DNA from: PFJX01 sp963713085
GTDB lineage: Bacteria > Pseudomonadota > Gammaproteobacteria > Burkholderiales > Thiobacillaceae
DNA length: 64,000 nucleotides
Direction of reading: 5' to 3'
Assembly (NCBI GenBank): GCA_963713085.1
Contig: CAVQKQ010000022.1
Location: 118,166 to 182,165 of the forward strand
The position numbers and the translations under genes are program-made. The notes under the pieces are model-generated. The model did no database searches, was not told the origin of the DNA, and saw only the letters and a program-made list of their open reading frames with translations. Below, piece by piece: positions 25,254 through 34,540 of this stretch (the first letter of the stretch is position 1; each line of letters begins with the position of its first letter).

Positions 25254-26969
25254 TCACTCGCCGCTCTTGTTGTCGAGTTTGGCCTTGAGCAGGGCACCCA
25301 GATTGGTGGTGCCGGTGGACTGCTCGGATGCCAGCTTGCGCAGGGTATCGGCCTGCTCGGCGGCGTCCTTGGCCTTGATGGACAGGTTGATCTGGCGGTT
25401 CTTGCGATCCACGTTGATGATGACCGTCTCCACCGTCTCGCCTTCCTTCAGGTGGGTACGGATGTCCTCGACCCGCTCTCGGGAAACCTCGGAGGCACGC
25501 AGGTAGCCTTCCACCTCGTCGTCGAGTTGGATCACGGCGCCCTTGGCATCCATGGACTTGACTGTGCCGTTGACGATGCTGCCCTTGTCATGGGTGGCCA
25601 CATAGGCGTTGTAGGGATCGTTCTCCATCTGCTTGACGCCCAGGGAGATGCGTTCCTTCTCCACGTCGATGGCCAGCACCACGGCCTCGACCTCTTCGCC
25701 CTTGCGGTAGTTGCGTAGGGCCTCTTCGCCGGTCTGGCTCCAGGACAGGTCGGACAGGTGCACCAGACCGTCGATGCCGCCGGGCAGACCTATGAACACG
25801 CCGAAGTCGGTGATGGACTTGATCTGGCCGCTGACCTTGTCGCCCTTGTGGAAGTTGAGGGCGAAGTCGTCCCAGGGATTGGCCTTGCACTGCTTCATGC
25901 CCAGGGAGATGCGGCGACGGTCCTCGTCGATCTCCAGAACCATGACTTCCACTTCGTCGCCCAGGGAGACCATTTTGGAGGGGTTGACGTTCTTGTTGGT
26001 CCAGTCCATTTCGGAGACGTGGACCAAACCTTCGATGCCCGGCTCGATCTCGACGAAGCAGCCGTAGTCGGTGAGGTTGGCCACCTTGCCGAACATGCGG
26101 GTGCCGGTGGGATAGCGGCGCGAGAGGCCGACCCAGGGATCTTCGCCCAACTGCTTCAGGCCCAGGGAAACCCGGTTCTTTTCCTGGTCGAACTTGAGCA
26201 CCACGGCGGTGACCTCGTCGCCGACGTTGACCACCTCGGAGGGATGCTTGACCCGGCGCCAGGCCAGGTCGGTGATGTGCAGCAGGCCGTCGATGCCGCC
26301 CAGATCCACGAAGGCGCCGTATTCGGTGATGTTCTTGACGATGCCCTTGACTTGGGCGCCTTCCTTCAGGTTGGCCAGGAGGGTCTCGCGCTCGGCGCCC
26401 ATGCTGGCTTCCAGCACGGCCTTGCGGGACACCACCACGTTGTTGCGCTTGCGGTCCAGCTTGATGACCTTGAATTCGGCTTCCTTGTTCTCGAATGGCG
26501 TGGTGTCCTTGATGGGACGCACGTCCACCAGGGAGCCGGGCAGGAAGGCGCGGATGCCGTTGCACATGACGGTCAGACCACCCTTGACCTTGCCGTTGAT
26601 CACGCCCTTGACCACCCGGCCTTCTTCCATGGCGGCTTCCAGATCCAGCCAGGCCGCCAGGCGGCGGGCGCGGTCACGGGATAGCTTGGTGGAACCGAAG
26701 CCGTCCTCGATGGATTCGATGGCGACCTGCACGAAATCGCCCACGGTAACTTCCACTTCGCCGCGGTCGTTCTTGAACTCCTCGACGGGGATCAGGCTCT
26801 CGGACTTGAGGCCGGCGTTGACGGTGACGAAGTTGTCGTCGATGGCCACCACCTCGGCGGTGATGACTTCGCCCTGGCGCATCTCCTGCTTGGCGATGCT
26901 TTCTTCAAACAGGGCGGCAAAGGATTCCATGGATTCCATGGCGGGTTGGATGGAAGTTGCAGTGGACAT
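25254..26969 (-). CDS. rpsA: 30S ribosomal protein S1
   Basis: S1 binds mRNA and helps it dock on the 30S subunit. The 571-residue protein has six S1 (OB-fold) repeats, recognisable by repeated blocks such as YGAFVDLGG, YGCFVEIEP and FGVFIGLPG. The start MSTATSIQPAMES is chosen by similarity to betaproteobacterial S1; an ATG two codons earlier is possible. It lies between cmk and ihfB. Confidence 0.97.
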   Translation of the reverse strand: MSTATSIQPAMESMESFAALFEESIAKQEMRQGEVITAEVVAIDDNFVTVNAGLKSESLIPVEEFKNDRGEVEVTVGDFVQVAIESIEDGFGSTKLSRDRARRLAAWLDLEAAMEEGRVVKGVINGKVKGGLTVMCNGIRAFLPGSLVDVRPIKDTTPFENKEAEFKVIKLDRKRNNVVVSRKAVLEASMGAERETLLANLKEGAQVKGIVKNITEYGAFVDLGGIDGLLHITDLAWRRVKHPSEVVNVGDEVTAVVLKFDQEKNRVSLGLKQLGEDPWVGLSRRYPTGTRMFGKVANLTDYGCFVEIEPGIEGLVHVSEMDWTNKNVNPSKMVSLGDEVEVMVLEIDEDRRRISLGMKQCKANPWDDFALNFHKGDKVSGQIKSITDFGVFIGLPGGIDGLVHLSDLSWSQTGEEALRNYRKGEEVEAVVLAIDVEKERISLGVKQMENDPYNAYVATHDKGSIVNGTVKSMDAKGAVIQLDDEVEGYLRASEVSRERVEDIRTHLKEGETVETVIINVDRKNRQINLSIKAKDAAEQADTLRKLASEQSTGTTNLGALLKAKLDNKSGE

Positions 26970-27054
26970 GTACAAGCCTGATTAAATCCGTGTTGCCACG
27001 GGGGGTTGGTTGATAAACCGGGAGCAGGCTCCCGACTCGAACTACAAAAACGGA

Positions 27055-27729
27055 TTACGACCTTGCCGACCGATACCAGTCGAGCACCTGCTCAACGGCC
27101 TGGGAAATGCTCATCCCGGTGGTGTCCAGCAGCTTTGAATCCGCCATCTGCCGCAGCGGAGCGGCGACCCGGGCGGCATCTCGCTCATCCCGTTCCCGCA
27201 GATCCTGCAGAAGGTCGGGCAGGTTAGCACTCAAACCTTTTTCAATCAACTGCTTATAGCGCCTTGTCGCGCGTTCCTCGACGCTCGCCGTCAGGAACAC
27301 CTTGACTGTCGCGTCCGGAAAGACCACGGAGCCCATGTCCCGTCCGTCCGTCACCAGGCCGGGGGCCTGGCGGAACGCCCGCTGGCGTTCCAGAAGCGCC
27401 GCCCGCAGCCTGGGCATGGCGGCGATGCGGGAGGCGTCCCGGCCCGCCGCTTCGCTACGGATCACATCTCCCACCCTCGCGCCGTCCAGGAACACCTCGC
27501 CAGCCGCGAAGCGCAGATTCAGGCCGGCGGCCAATCGGGCCAGGACCACTTCATCCTCCAGGGTGATGCCGGCGAGTCGTGCGGCATGAGCGGTGGCCCG
27601 ATAAATGGCGCCGCTGTCCAGGTAGTGAAACCCCAGGGTCTCCGCCACCAGCGCCGCCACGGTGCCCTTGCCGGAGGCGGAGGGACCGTCGATGGCGATG
27701 ACGGGAACTGCAAGTTCGGATAGGGTCAT
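27055..27729 (-). CDS. cmk: Cytidylate kinase
   Basis: This enzyme phosphorylates CMP and dCMP. The P-loop is IDGPSASGKGT near the N-terminus, with DSGAIYRA and VTDGRDMGSVVFPDA further on. The start at 27729 (MTLSELAVP) overlaps the aroA stop by four bases and gives 224 residues; the upstream extension lies inside aroA. The aroA-cmk-rpsA order is conserved in proteobacteria. Confidence 0.96.
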   Translation of the reverse strand: MTLSELAVPVIAIDGPSASGKGTVAALVAETLGFHYLDSGAIYRATAHAARLAGITLEDEVVLARLAAGLNLRFAAGEVFLDGARVGDVIRSEAAGRDASRIAAMPRLRAALLERQRAFRQAPGLVTDGRDMGSVVFPDATVKVFLTASVEERATRRYKQLIEKGLSANLPDLLQDLRERDERDAARVAAPLRQMADSKLLDTTGMSISQAVEQVLDWYRSARS

Positions 27730-29030
27730 CGCTGGCTGATGGCGGCAAAGGCTTCCCAGTAGCCGGGGAAGGTCTTGTTGACGCACTTGGGATTATTGAT
27801 CCGAACGGGCACGCCTGCCAGGCTCACCAGAGAAAAACACATGGCCATGCGGTGGTCGTCGTAGGTGTCGATAGCCACGTTGGGGTTGAGCTTGGCCGGC
27901 GGCACCACCCGGATGTAGTCGTGGCCCTCTTCCACCGTCGCGCCCAGCTTGCGCAGTTCCGTCGCCATGGCGGCGATGCGGTCGGTCTCCTTGACCCGCC
28001 AGGAGGCGATGTTTTTAAGAGTGGTGGGGCCGTCCGCGAACAGGGCCAGGACCGCCAGGGTCATCGCGGCATCGGGGATATGGTTGCAATCCATATCTAG
28101 GGCGTGGATCGGGTTGCCGCATGCCAGGCGGCTCTCCACCCAGTTGGCACCAAATCCGATCTCCACGCCCATGCGGGCCAGGGCCTCGGCGAAACGCACA
28201 TCGCCCTGGATGCTGTCGCGCCCCACCCCTTCCACCCGCACCTGGCCATGGCCGATGGCGGCGGCCGCGAGGAAGTAGGAAGCGGAGGAGGCATCCCCCT
28301 CCACCTCGATGTCGCCGGGGCTCCGATATGTGAACCCGGGCACCAGAAAATGCTGCCAGTCTTCCCGCTCGACCTGGACGCCGAAGCGTCGCATCAGGTT
28401 GAGGGTGATCTCCACATAGGGCTTGGAGATCAACTCGCCCTCCACACGCACGATCACCTGCCGCCCCAGCAGGGGCGCGGCCAGCAGTATGCCGGTGAGG
28501 TACTGGCTGGAAACGTTGCCCCGCACCGACACCTCCGGCGCGGCGCTGGGCTCGGCGGGGGAGATCGCCAGGGGCGGGAAGCCGGATTGGCCGGCGTATT
28601 CGATCCGGGCGCCCAGTTGCCTCAGGGCATCCACCAGGTCGCCGATGGGGCGCTCGTGCATGCGTGGCACGCCGGACAAGCCGTAATGGCCGCCGGCCAG
28701 GGCCGTGGCCGCGGTGAGTGAACGGAAGGCGGTGCCGGCGTTGCCGAGGAATAGATCGGCCCGCTTCACGGGGAAGCCGCCGCCCACCCCTTCCACCCGG
28801 TAATCGTCGCTGCCCTCATGGCGCGTCCAGTTCACGCCCAGCCTGTGGAGGGCGTCCAGCATCACCCGGGTGTCGTCGGAATCCAGCAGGGCCTTGACCT
28901 CGGTGGTGCCCTTGGCCAAGGCAGCCAGCAACAGGACCCGGTTGGAAATGCTCTTGGAGCCGGGCAGGCGTACCTTGCCGCGGGCGCCCAGTGCGGCGGG
29001 GAGATCGAGATGATCCATGGGTTCAGCCAC
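27726..29030 (-). CDS. aroA: 3-phosphoshikimate 1-carboxyvinyltransferase (EPSP synthase)
   Basis: AroA makes EPSP in the shikimate pathway. The LPGSKSISNRVLLLAALA segment (PEP/shikimate site), LGNAGTAFRSLTAA and WRVKETDRIAAM are all visible. It has 434 residues from the listed ATG; a second ATG four codons on (MDHLDLPA) is equally plausible. It lies four bases after tyrA and overlaps cmk. Confidence 0.96.
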   Translation of the reverse strand: MAEPMDHLDLPAALGARGKVRLPGSKSISNRVLLLAALAKGTTEVKALLDSDDTRVMLDALHRLGVNWTRHEGSDDYRVEGVGGGFPVKRADLFLGNAGTAFRSLTAATALAGGHYGLSGVPRMHERPIGDLVDALRQLGARIEYAGQSGFPPLAISPAEPSAAPEVSVRGNVSSQYLTGILLAAPLLGRQVIVRVEGELISKPYVEITLNLMRRFGVQVEREDWQHFLVPGFTYRSPGDIEVEGDASSASYFLAAAAIGHGQVRVEGVGRDSIQGDVRFAEALARMGVEIGFGANWVESRLACGNPIHALDMDCNHIPDAAMTLAVLALFADGPTTLKNIASWRVKETDRIAAMATELRKLGATVEEGHDYIRVVPPAKLNPNVAIDTYDDHRMAMCFSLVSLAGVPVRINNPKCVNKTFPGYWEAFAAISQR

Positions 29031-29033
29031 CTT

Positions 29034-29903
29034 CTATTTGTACTTGCCGGCCAGCCATTCATGGCGGGCGGTCTTGGCGCGGTCGAAGAGATCCTCCAGT
29101 GCGGACCCGTCCCCCGCCTCCAGCATGGCGCGCAAATCCTCCAGCTTGGCGATGTAGGCCGCCAGTTCCTGGCGTAGGGGACCCCGGTTGGCCAAAGTAA
29201 TGTCGCGCCACATCTCCGGATGGCTGCCGGCGATACGGGTGAAGTCCCGTAGGCCGGAACCGGCGAAACGGAAATAGAGTTCCGCGTGGGGCCGGCCGGC
29301 CAGTTCATCCATCAGCGCGAAGGCGGCCAGATGGGGCAGATGGCTCACCGCCGCGAACACCTGGTCATGCAGCTCCGGCTCCATGCGCGCCACCCGGGCG
29401 CCGCAGGCGGTCCACAGGTTTTCCACGCTGGCCAGATCCTCGGGCCGGTTTTCGGCCAGGGGGGTGATGATGAGCGGCTTGCCCTGGTACAAACCGGACC
29501 GGGCCGCATCCGCGCCGCTGGTCTCCGCCCCGGCGATGGGGTGGGCCGGCACGAACTGGCCGGCGCGATCACCCAGCCACTGCCGGGCGGCGGCGATGAC
29601 GTCCTGCTTGGTGCTGCCGGCGTCACAGACCAGACAACCGGGTGGCAATACCGGAGCGATTTCACGGAACACAGCGGCCATGGCGGCCACCGGCACCGCC
29701 ACGAATACCAGGTCGGCATCCTTCACCGCGCTCGCGGCATCCGGCGCGATCGCATCGATGAGTCCCCGCTCCAATGCCCGTTCCAGGTTGGCGCGCCCCC
29801 GCCCCACGCCCACGACATCCCGCACCAAGAGGCGCCGCTTCAGGTCCAGTGCGAAAGAACCGCCGATCAGGCCGACGCCGATGACGACAAGGCGGCCGAT
29901 CAC
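29034..29903 (-). CDS. tyrA: Prephenate dehydrogenase
   Basis: TyrA oxidises prephenate (or arogenate) for tyrosine synthesis. The NAD-binding motif GVGLIGGSFALDLK starts at residue 9; HPIAGAETSG and LPHLAAFALM belong to the active site. The 289-residue length indicates a single-function enzyme without a fused chorismate mutase; that activity is in pheA nearby. Its start overlaps hisC by four bases. Confidence 0.94.
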   Translation of the reverse strand: MIGRLVVIGVGLIGGSFALDLKRRLLVRDVVGVGRGRANLERALERGLIDAIAPDAASAVKDADLVFVAVPVAAMAAVFREIAPVLPPGCLVCDAGSTKQDVIAAARQWLGDRAGQFVPAHPIAGAETSGADAARSGLYQGKPLIITPLAENRPEDLASVENLWTACGARVARMEPELHDQVFAAVSHLPHLAAFALMDELAGRPHAELYFRFAGSGLRDFTRIAGSHPEMWRDITLANRGPLRQELAAYIAKLEDLRAMLEAGDGSALEDLFDRAKTARHEWLAGKYK

Positions 29904-31000
29904 TGGCCCAAAACCTCGGCCAGCACAGCCAGGAATCGGGCGTTCTCGTGTTCCATGCCCACGCTCACCCGCAAGTGCTCCGGCATTGCGTAGTTGGCCA
30001 CCGGCCGCACTATCACCCCCCGTTCCAGCAGGCGACGGTTGATGCTGGTGGCATCCCCCACCCGGCAGGCCAGGAAATTGCCGTAAGAAGGAATGTATTC
30101 CACGCCCAAAGCGTCCAGACCGGCGGTCAGCTGTTCCATCCCCAGGCGGTTGATCTCCAGGCAGTGCGCCAGAAAGATCTCGTCTTCCAGTGCCGCGACC
30201 GCTCCAGCCAAGGCGAAGCTATTGACGTTGAAGGGCTGCCTTACCCGATTGAGCAGATCGGCCGCCGACTCGTGGCACAGGGCATAGCCCACCCGCAGCC
30301 CGGCCAGGCCGTAGGCCTTGGAAAAAGTGCGGGTCACCATGAGATTGGGATGGGCCTCGATCCAGGCCGGACTGCCGCTGCGCAATGTCTCGGGCAGATA
30401 TTCGTAATAGGCCTCGTCCAGGACGATGCCCACATGGGCCGGAACGCGTGCGATGAATGACCGCAAGGCATCCGGCTGGACCAGTGTACCGGTGGGGTTG
30501 TTGGGGTTGGCGATGAACACCAGCCGGGTGTCCGTCTCGATGGCCGCCAGCATGGCCTCCAGGTCATGGCCCCATTCCCTGGCCGGCACCTCGATGCCCC
30601 TGGCGCCCATGGCCTGGACCGCCAAGGGATACACGGCGAAGGCATGCTCGGAATAGACCGCGCTGGTGCCCTGCGTCAGAAAGGCCCGGGCCGCCATCTC
30701 CAGGACATCGTTGGAGCCGTTGCCAAGGACGATACGGCTGGGCGCCAGGCCGATGCGTAGGGACAAGGCCTGCTTCAGACCATAACCGCCTCCGTCGGGA
30801 TATCGCGCCAGTTCCATGAACGCATTCTCGATGGCCGCCAATACCCGGGGACTGGCTCCCAGAGGATTCTCGTTGGAGGCCAGCTTGACGATGTCCGCCT
30901 CGTCCAGGTCCATCTCCCGGGCCAGATCCGAGATGGGCTTGCCGGGCAGATAGGGCGCGATCGAGCGGATATGAGGCGGTGCTACGTCACAGAGTTGCAT
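29900..31000 (-). CDS. hisC: Histidinol-phosphate aminotransferase
   Basis: This is a fold-type I PLP aminotransferase of 366 residues with the lysine in TRTFSKAYGLAGLRVGY and NPNNPTGTLV. In this aromatic cluster the HisC2-type enzyme probably also, or mainly, transaminates aromatic precursors such as phenylpyruvate. It is linked to tyrA by overlap and to pheA by an 18-base gap. Only the family, not the substrate, is certain. Confidence 0.92.
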   Translation of the reverse strand: MQLCDVAPPHIRSIAPYLPGKPISDLAREMDLDEADIVKLASNENPLGASPRVLAAIENAFMELARYPDGGGYGLKQALSLRIGLAPSRIVLGNGSNDVLEMAARAFLTQGTSAVYSEHAFAVYPLAVQAMGARGIEVPAREWGHDLEAMLAAIETDTRLVFIANPNNPTGTLVQPDALRSFIARVPAHVGIVLDEAYYEYLPETLRSGSPAWIEAHPNLMVTRTFSKAYGLAGLRVGYALCHESAADLLNRVRQPFNVNSFALAGAVAALEDEIFLAHCLEINRLGMEQLTAGLDALGVEYIPSYGNFLACRVGDATSINRRLLERGVIVRPVANYAMPEHLRVSVGMEHENARFLAVLAEVLGQ

Positions 31001-31018
31001 GTTATCGAGCCGATGGAT

Positions 31019-32080
31019 TCAAACCGCAACGGGATAGGAGCCCAGCACCTTGAGGAAGGTGCAGTATTCCTCCATGGCGGCGAGAGCCCTCTGGATATTG
31101 GGATCGCTGACATGACCGTCGATATCCAGATAGAACACGTATTCCCAAGCCCCGCTCCGAGCCGGGCGGGATTCCAGCTTGGACAGGCCGATGCCGTGGC
31201 CCGCCAGGGGGGCGAGCAATTCCAGCAGGGCGCCGGGGCGGTTCTTCGCCGATAGCACCAGGGAGGTCTTGTCCCGCCCCGACGGGGCCACCTCTTCCTT
31301 GCCCAGCACCAGGAAACGCGTGGTGTTGTTGGGCTCGTCCTCGATGTCCCGGGCAACGATGGAGAGCCCGTAGCGTTCCGCCGCCAACTCCCCCGCGATG
31401 GCGGCGGAATTGGGATTTTCAGACGCCATCCGGGCGGCCTCCCCATTGCTGGTCACGCGAATGGTCTTCACGCCTGCCAGGTTCTTGTTCAGCCATTCAT
31501 GGCATTGCCCCAGGGATTGGGCATGGGAATAGACCACCTCGATCCCGGCGGTACCCTCCCCTTTGCGCAGCAGGTGCTGGCGCACCCGCAGCATGACCTC
31601 GCCGCAGATCTTCAGGACGCTGTTGAACAGCAGATCGAGGGTCCGGTTCACCGCGCCTTCCGTGGAATTTTCCACGGGTGTCACACCACAGTGGGCCTCG
31701 CCCCGTTCCACGGCAAGAAAGACCTCGTCGATGGTGGCGCAGGCCAGGCCTTTCGCGGCATGGCCGAAGTGCTTGATGGCCGCGGCCTCGGAGAAGGTGC
31801 CCGCCGGCCCCAGGTAGGCGATGGTGAGCTGTTGCTCCAACGCCCGGCAGGCAGACATGATCTCCTTGAACAGCACGGAGACGGATTCGGCCGGCAGGGG
31901 ACCGAGGTTTAGCTTCTGCAGGCGGGCGACGACCTGGGCCTCCCGCTCGGGCTTGTAGACGATGCCGTTCTTCAGGTGGCCGACGGCCTGGGCCAGCCTG
32001 GCCCGCTCGTTGACCAGTTCGAGGATCCGGTCGTCCAGGGCATCGATCTGCTCGCGCAGACTGAGAAGTTTTTCGCTCAT
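31019..32080 (-). CDS. pheA: Chorismate mutase / prephenate dehydratase (P-protein)
   Basis: This bifunctional enzyme starts phenylalanine synthesis. Residues about 1-90 are an AroQ chorismate mutase (LREQIDALDDRILELVNERA), followed by the dehydratase domain (YLGPAGTFSEAAA; the catalytic TRF in NNTTRFLVLG) and an ACT regulatory domain with the phenylalanine-binding ESRP motif. It has 353 residues. It lies between serA and hisC. Confidence 0.96.
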   Translation of the reverse strand: MSEKLLSLREQIDALDDRILELVNERARLAQAVGHLKNGIVYKPEREAQVVARLQKLNLGPLPAESVSVLFKEIMSACRALEQQLTIAYLGPAGTFSEAAAIKHFGHAAKGLACATIDEVFLAVERGEAHCGVTPVENSTEGAVNRTLDLLFNSVLKICGEVMLRVRQHLLRKGEGTAGIEVVYSHAQSLGQCHEWLNKNLAGVKTIRVTSNGEAARMASENPNSAAIAGELAAERYGLSIVARDIEDEPNNTTRFLVLGKEEVAPSGRDKTSLVLSAKNRPGALLELLAPLAGHGIGLSKLESRPARSGAWEYVFYLDIDGHVSDPNIQRALAAMEEYCTFLKVLGSYPVAV

Positions 32081-32081
32081 G

Positions 32082-33257
32082 TCAGGCCGGAATGTCCCTT
32101 ACGTGCAAAACGCCCTGGATAGCGGCCAGCTGTTTGATGACCCCGGCCTTCGGGGCGCTGTCCACGTCCACCAGGGTGAAGGCCATGTCCCCTTTGGATT
32201 TATTGACCATATTGTGGATGTTGAGCCCCGCGCCGGCCAGGGTGGTGGAGATCTGCGCCAGCATGTTGGGGACGTTGGAGTTGGCGATGGCCAGGCGAAA
32301 ACCGGATTCCCGGGGCATGCTCACGTTGGGAAAGTTCACCGAATTCAGGATGTTGCCGTTCGCCAGATAGTCGGCCACCTGTTCCGCCACCATGATGGCG
32401 CAATTTTCCTCTGCTTCCTCGGTGGACGCCCCGAGATGGGGAAAGGCCACGAAGCGGGGATGCTGCTTCAACAGGTTACTGGGAAAGTCGCAGACATAGG
32501 CTTGCAGCTTGGCTTCATTCAACCCGGCCAGGACCGCCGCTTCGTCGACGATGCTATCCCGGGCGAAGTTGAGCAGGACGCAGCCCTTGCGCATGAGTTT
32601 CACCCGGTCGGCGTTGATCAGGTTCTTGGTGGCGGCCACCAGGGGGGTGTGCAGACTGATGAAGTCCGCGTGCTTCACCAGTTCCTCCACGCTTTGCGCC
32701 TTCCTCACCTGGGCGGGCAGACGCCAGGCGGCGTCCACGGTGATCTCCGGATCGAAGCCGATGACGTGCATGCCCAGGCGGATGGCGGCATCCGCAACCA
32801 GGGAACCGATGGCCCCCAGCCCAACTACGCCCAGGGTGCGGCCGGGCAATTCATGGCCCAAGAAGTTCTTCTTGCCGGCCTCTACCTGCTTGTGCAGGGC
32901 TTCGTCCTCCCCTTCCAATCCTTCCACGAAACGCATGGCCGGCGCCAGGTTGCGAGCGCCCATCAGCATGCCGGCGATAACCAGTTCCTTCACCGCGTTG
33001 GCATTGGCCCCAGGCGCGTTGAACACCACCACGCCCCGATCACTCATGAGCTTCACCGGAATATTGTTGGTACCCGCGCCGGCGCGGCCGATGGCCTGGA
33101 CGCTACGAGGTATTTCCATCTCATGCATGTTGTGGGAACGGACCAGGATGGCGTCGGGATCCGACACCTCATTGCCTACGACGTACGTTTCCGGCAGGCG
33201 GGCAAGGCCCTTCTTGGAAATGGCGTTCAGGGTCAGGATCTTCTGGGACTTGGCCAT
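32082..33257 (-). CDS. serA: D-3-phosphoglycerate dehydrogenase
   Basis: SerA oxidises 3-phosphoglycerate in the first step of serine synthesis. The 391-residue product has the NAD motif GLGAIGSLVADAA, the catalytic Arg-Glu-His set (NFARDSIVDEAA; PHLGASTEEAEENC) and a C-terminal ACT domain of about 75 residues that usually senses serine. The start at 33257 (MAKSQKILTLN) gives the family N-terminus. It lies one base from pheA and is separated from serC by about 100 bases. Confidence 0.94.
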   Translation of the reverse strand: MAKSQKILTLNAISKKGLARLPETYVVGNEVSDPDAILVRSHNMHEMEIPRSVQAIGRAGAGTNNIPVKLMSDRGVVVFNAPGANANAVKELVIAGMLMGARNLAPAMRFVEGLEGEDEALHKQVEAGKKNFLGHELPGRTLGVVGLGAIGSLVADAAIRLGMHVIGFDPEITVDAAWRLPAQVRKAQSVEELVKHADFISLHTPLVAATKNLINADRVKLMRKGCVLLNFARDSIVDEAAVLAGLNEAKLQAYVCDFPSNLLKQHPRFVAFPHLGASTEEAEENCAIMVAEQVADYLANGNILNSVNFPNVSMPRESGFRLAIANSNVPNMLAQISTTLAGAGLNIHNMVNKSKGDMAFTLVDVDSAPKAGVIKQLAAIQGVLHVRDIPA

Positions 33258-33356
33258 GTCGTGGAGCACTCCTTGGGGAAGATGAGGCATTGCACCCGCC
33301 TCAATCGGGCCGGGCGGGCATGGGTTCAGGCAAGCAAAGGCCGGTCACGGCAAACC

Positions 33357-34439
33357 TCAACCGTGGGATTTCTCGAAGTCCTTCATGTACTCGACCAAGG
33401 TTTGTACCCCCTCCAGCGGCATGGCGTTGTAGATGGACGCCCGCATCCCCCCCACGGAACGGTGTCCTTTCAGCTGGATCAGGCCACGGCCCTTCGCGCC
33501 CTTGAGGAATTCCTCGTCCAGGGCGGGGTCCTTCAGGGTGAAGGGCACGTTCATGCGGGAACGGTTTTCCTTAGCCACGGGCGAATTGTAGAAACCGGTG
33601 GCATCCAGGTAGTCGTAAAGCAGGCCGGACTTGGTCATGTTGACCTTCTCCATCGCCGCCAGACCGCCCTTGGACTTGAGCAGCTTGAACACCAGTCCGG
33701 CGATATAGATGGCGAAGGTGGGCGGGGTGTTGTACATGGAGTCGTTGTCGGCATGGGTCTTGTAATCGAACATGGCGGGCGTGCCCGGCACCGTCTGGCC
33801 GATCAGGTCCTCCCGCACGATCACCACGGTCACGCCGGCGGGGCCGATGTTCTTCTGGGCACCGGCGTATATCACGCCGTACCTCGAGATATCGATGGGA
33901 CGGGACAGGATAGTGGAGGACATGTCCGCCACTAGGGGGATGTCGCCGATCTCGGGCGTCCAGAAGATCTCCACGCCGCCGATGGTCTCGTTGGGGGTGT
34001 AGTGCAGGTAGGCCGCGTCGGGGTCCAGCTTCCAGGCATCCTGGGCGGGGGCATAACTGAAATTCCTGTCCTCGGAACTGGCCACCAAATTGACGGCGCC
34101 GAACTTCTTGGCCTCCTTGATGGCCTTCTTGGACCACTCGCCGGTGTTCAGGTAGTCGGCGGAGGCCTTGCCGCGCAGCAGGTTCATGGGAACCATGGCG
34201 AACTGGGATGAGGCCCCTCCCTGCAGAAACAGCACCTTGTAGTTGGTGGGAATGCCCATCAACTCCCGCAGATCGGCCTCGGCCTGGGCCTGGATACCCA
34301 TGTATTCCTTGCCGCGATGGGACATTTCCATCACCGACATGCCGCAGCCCTGCCAGTTGACCAGATCGTCGCTAGCCTGTTCCAGGACTTCACGGGGCAA
34401 AACGGCCGGGCCGGCGCTGAAATTGTAGATGCGTTCCAT
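33357..34439 (-). CDS. serC: Phosphoserine aminotransferase
   Basis: SerC converts 3-phosphohydroxypyruvate to phosphoserine and also serves pyridoxal synthesis. MERIYNFSAGPAVLPREVLE is the typical N-terminus and fixes the start at 34439; the PLP lysine lies in YAGAQKNIGPAGVTVV. It has 360 residues. It is the first gene of the ser/aro run. Confidence 0.96.
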   Translation of the reverse strand: MERIYNFSAGPAVLPREVLEQASDDLVNWQGCGMSVMEMSHRGKEYMGIQAQAEADLRELMGIPTNYKVLFLQGGASSQFAMVPMNLLRGKASADYLNTGEWSKKAIKEAKKFGAVNLVASSEDRNFSYAPAQDAWKLDPDAAYLHYTPNETIGGVEIFWTPEIGDIPLVADMSSTILSRPIDISRYGVIYAGAQKNIGPAGVTVVIVREDLIGQTVPGTPAMFDYKTHADNDSMYNTPPTFAIYIAGLVFKLLKSKGGLAAMEKVNMTKSGLLYDYLDATGFYNSPVAKENRSRMNVPFTLKDPALDEEFLKGAKGRGLIQLKGHRSVGGMRASIYNAMPLEGVQTLVEYMKDFEKSHG

Positions 34440-34540
34440 GATTAACCTGCTTCCTTGGGTTGGACGACAAAACGCCGATAGTACCGAAACAGGTACTGTT
34501 CGTGACCCCCCTTTACCGAATGTCGCCACCCGGGCGCTTG

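Noticed and set aside
31962..33935. 657-codon open frame on the plus strand
   Set aside because: Antisense to pheA, serA and serC; no recognisable domains.
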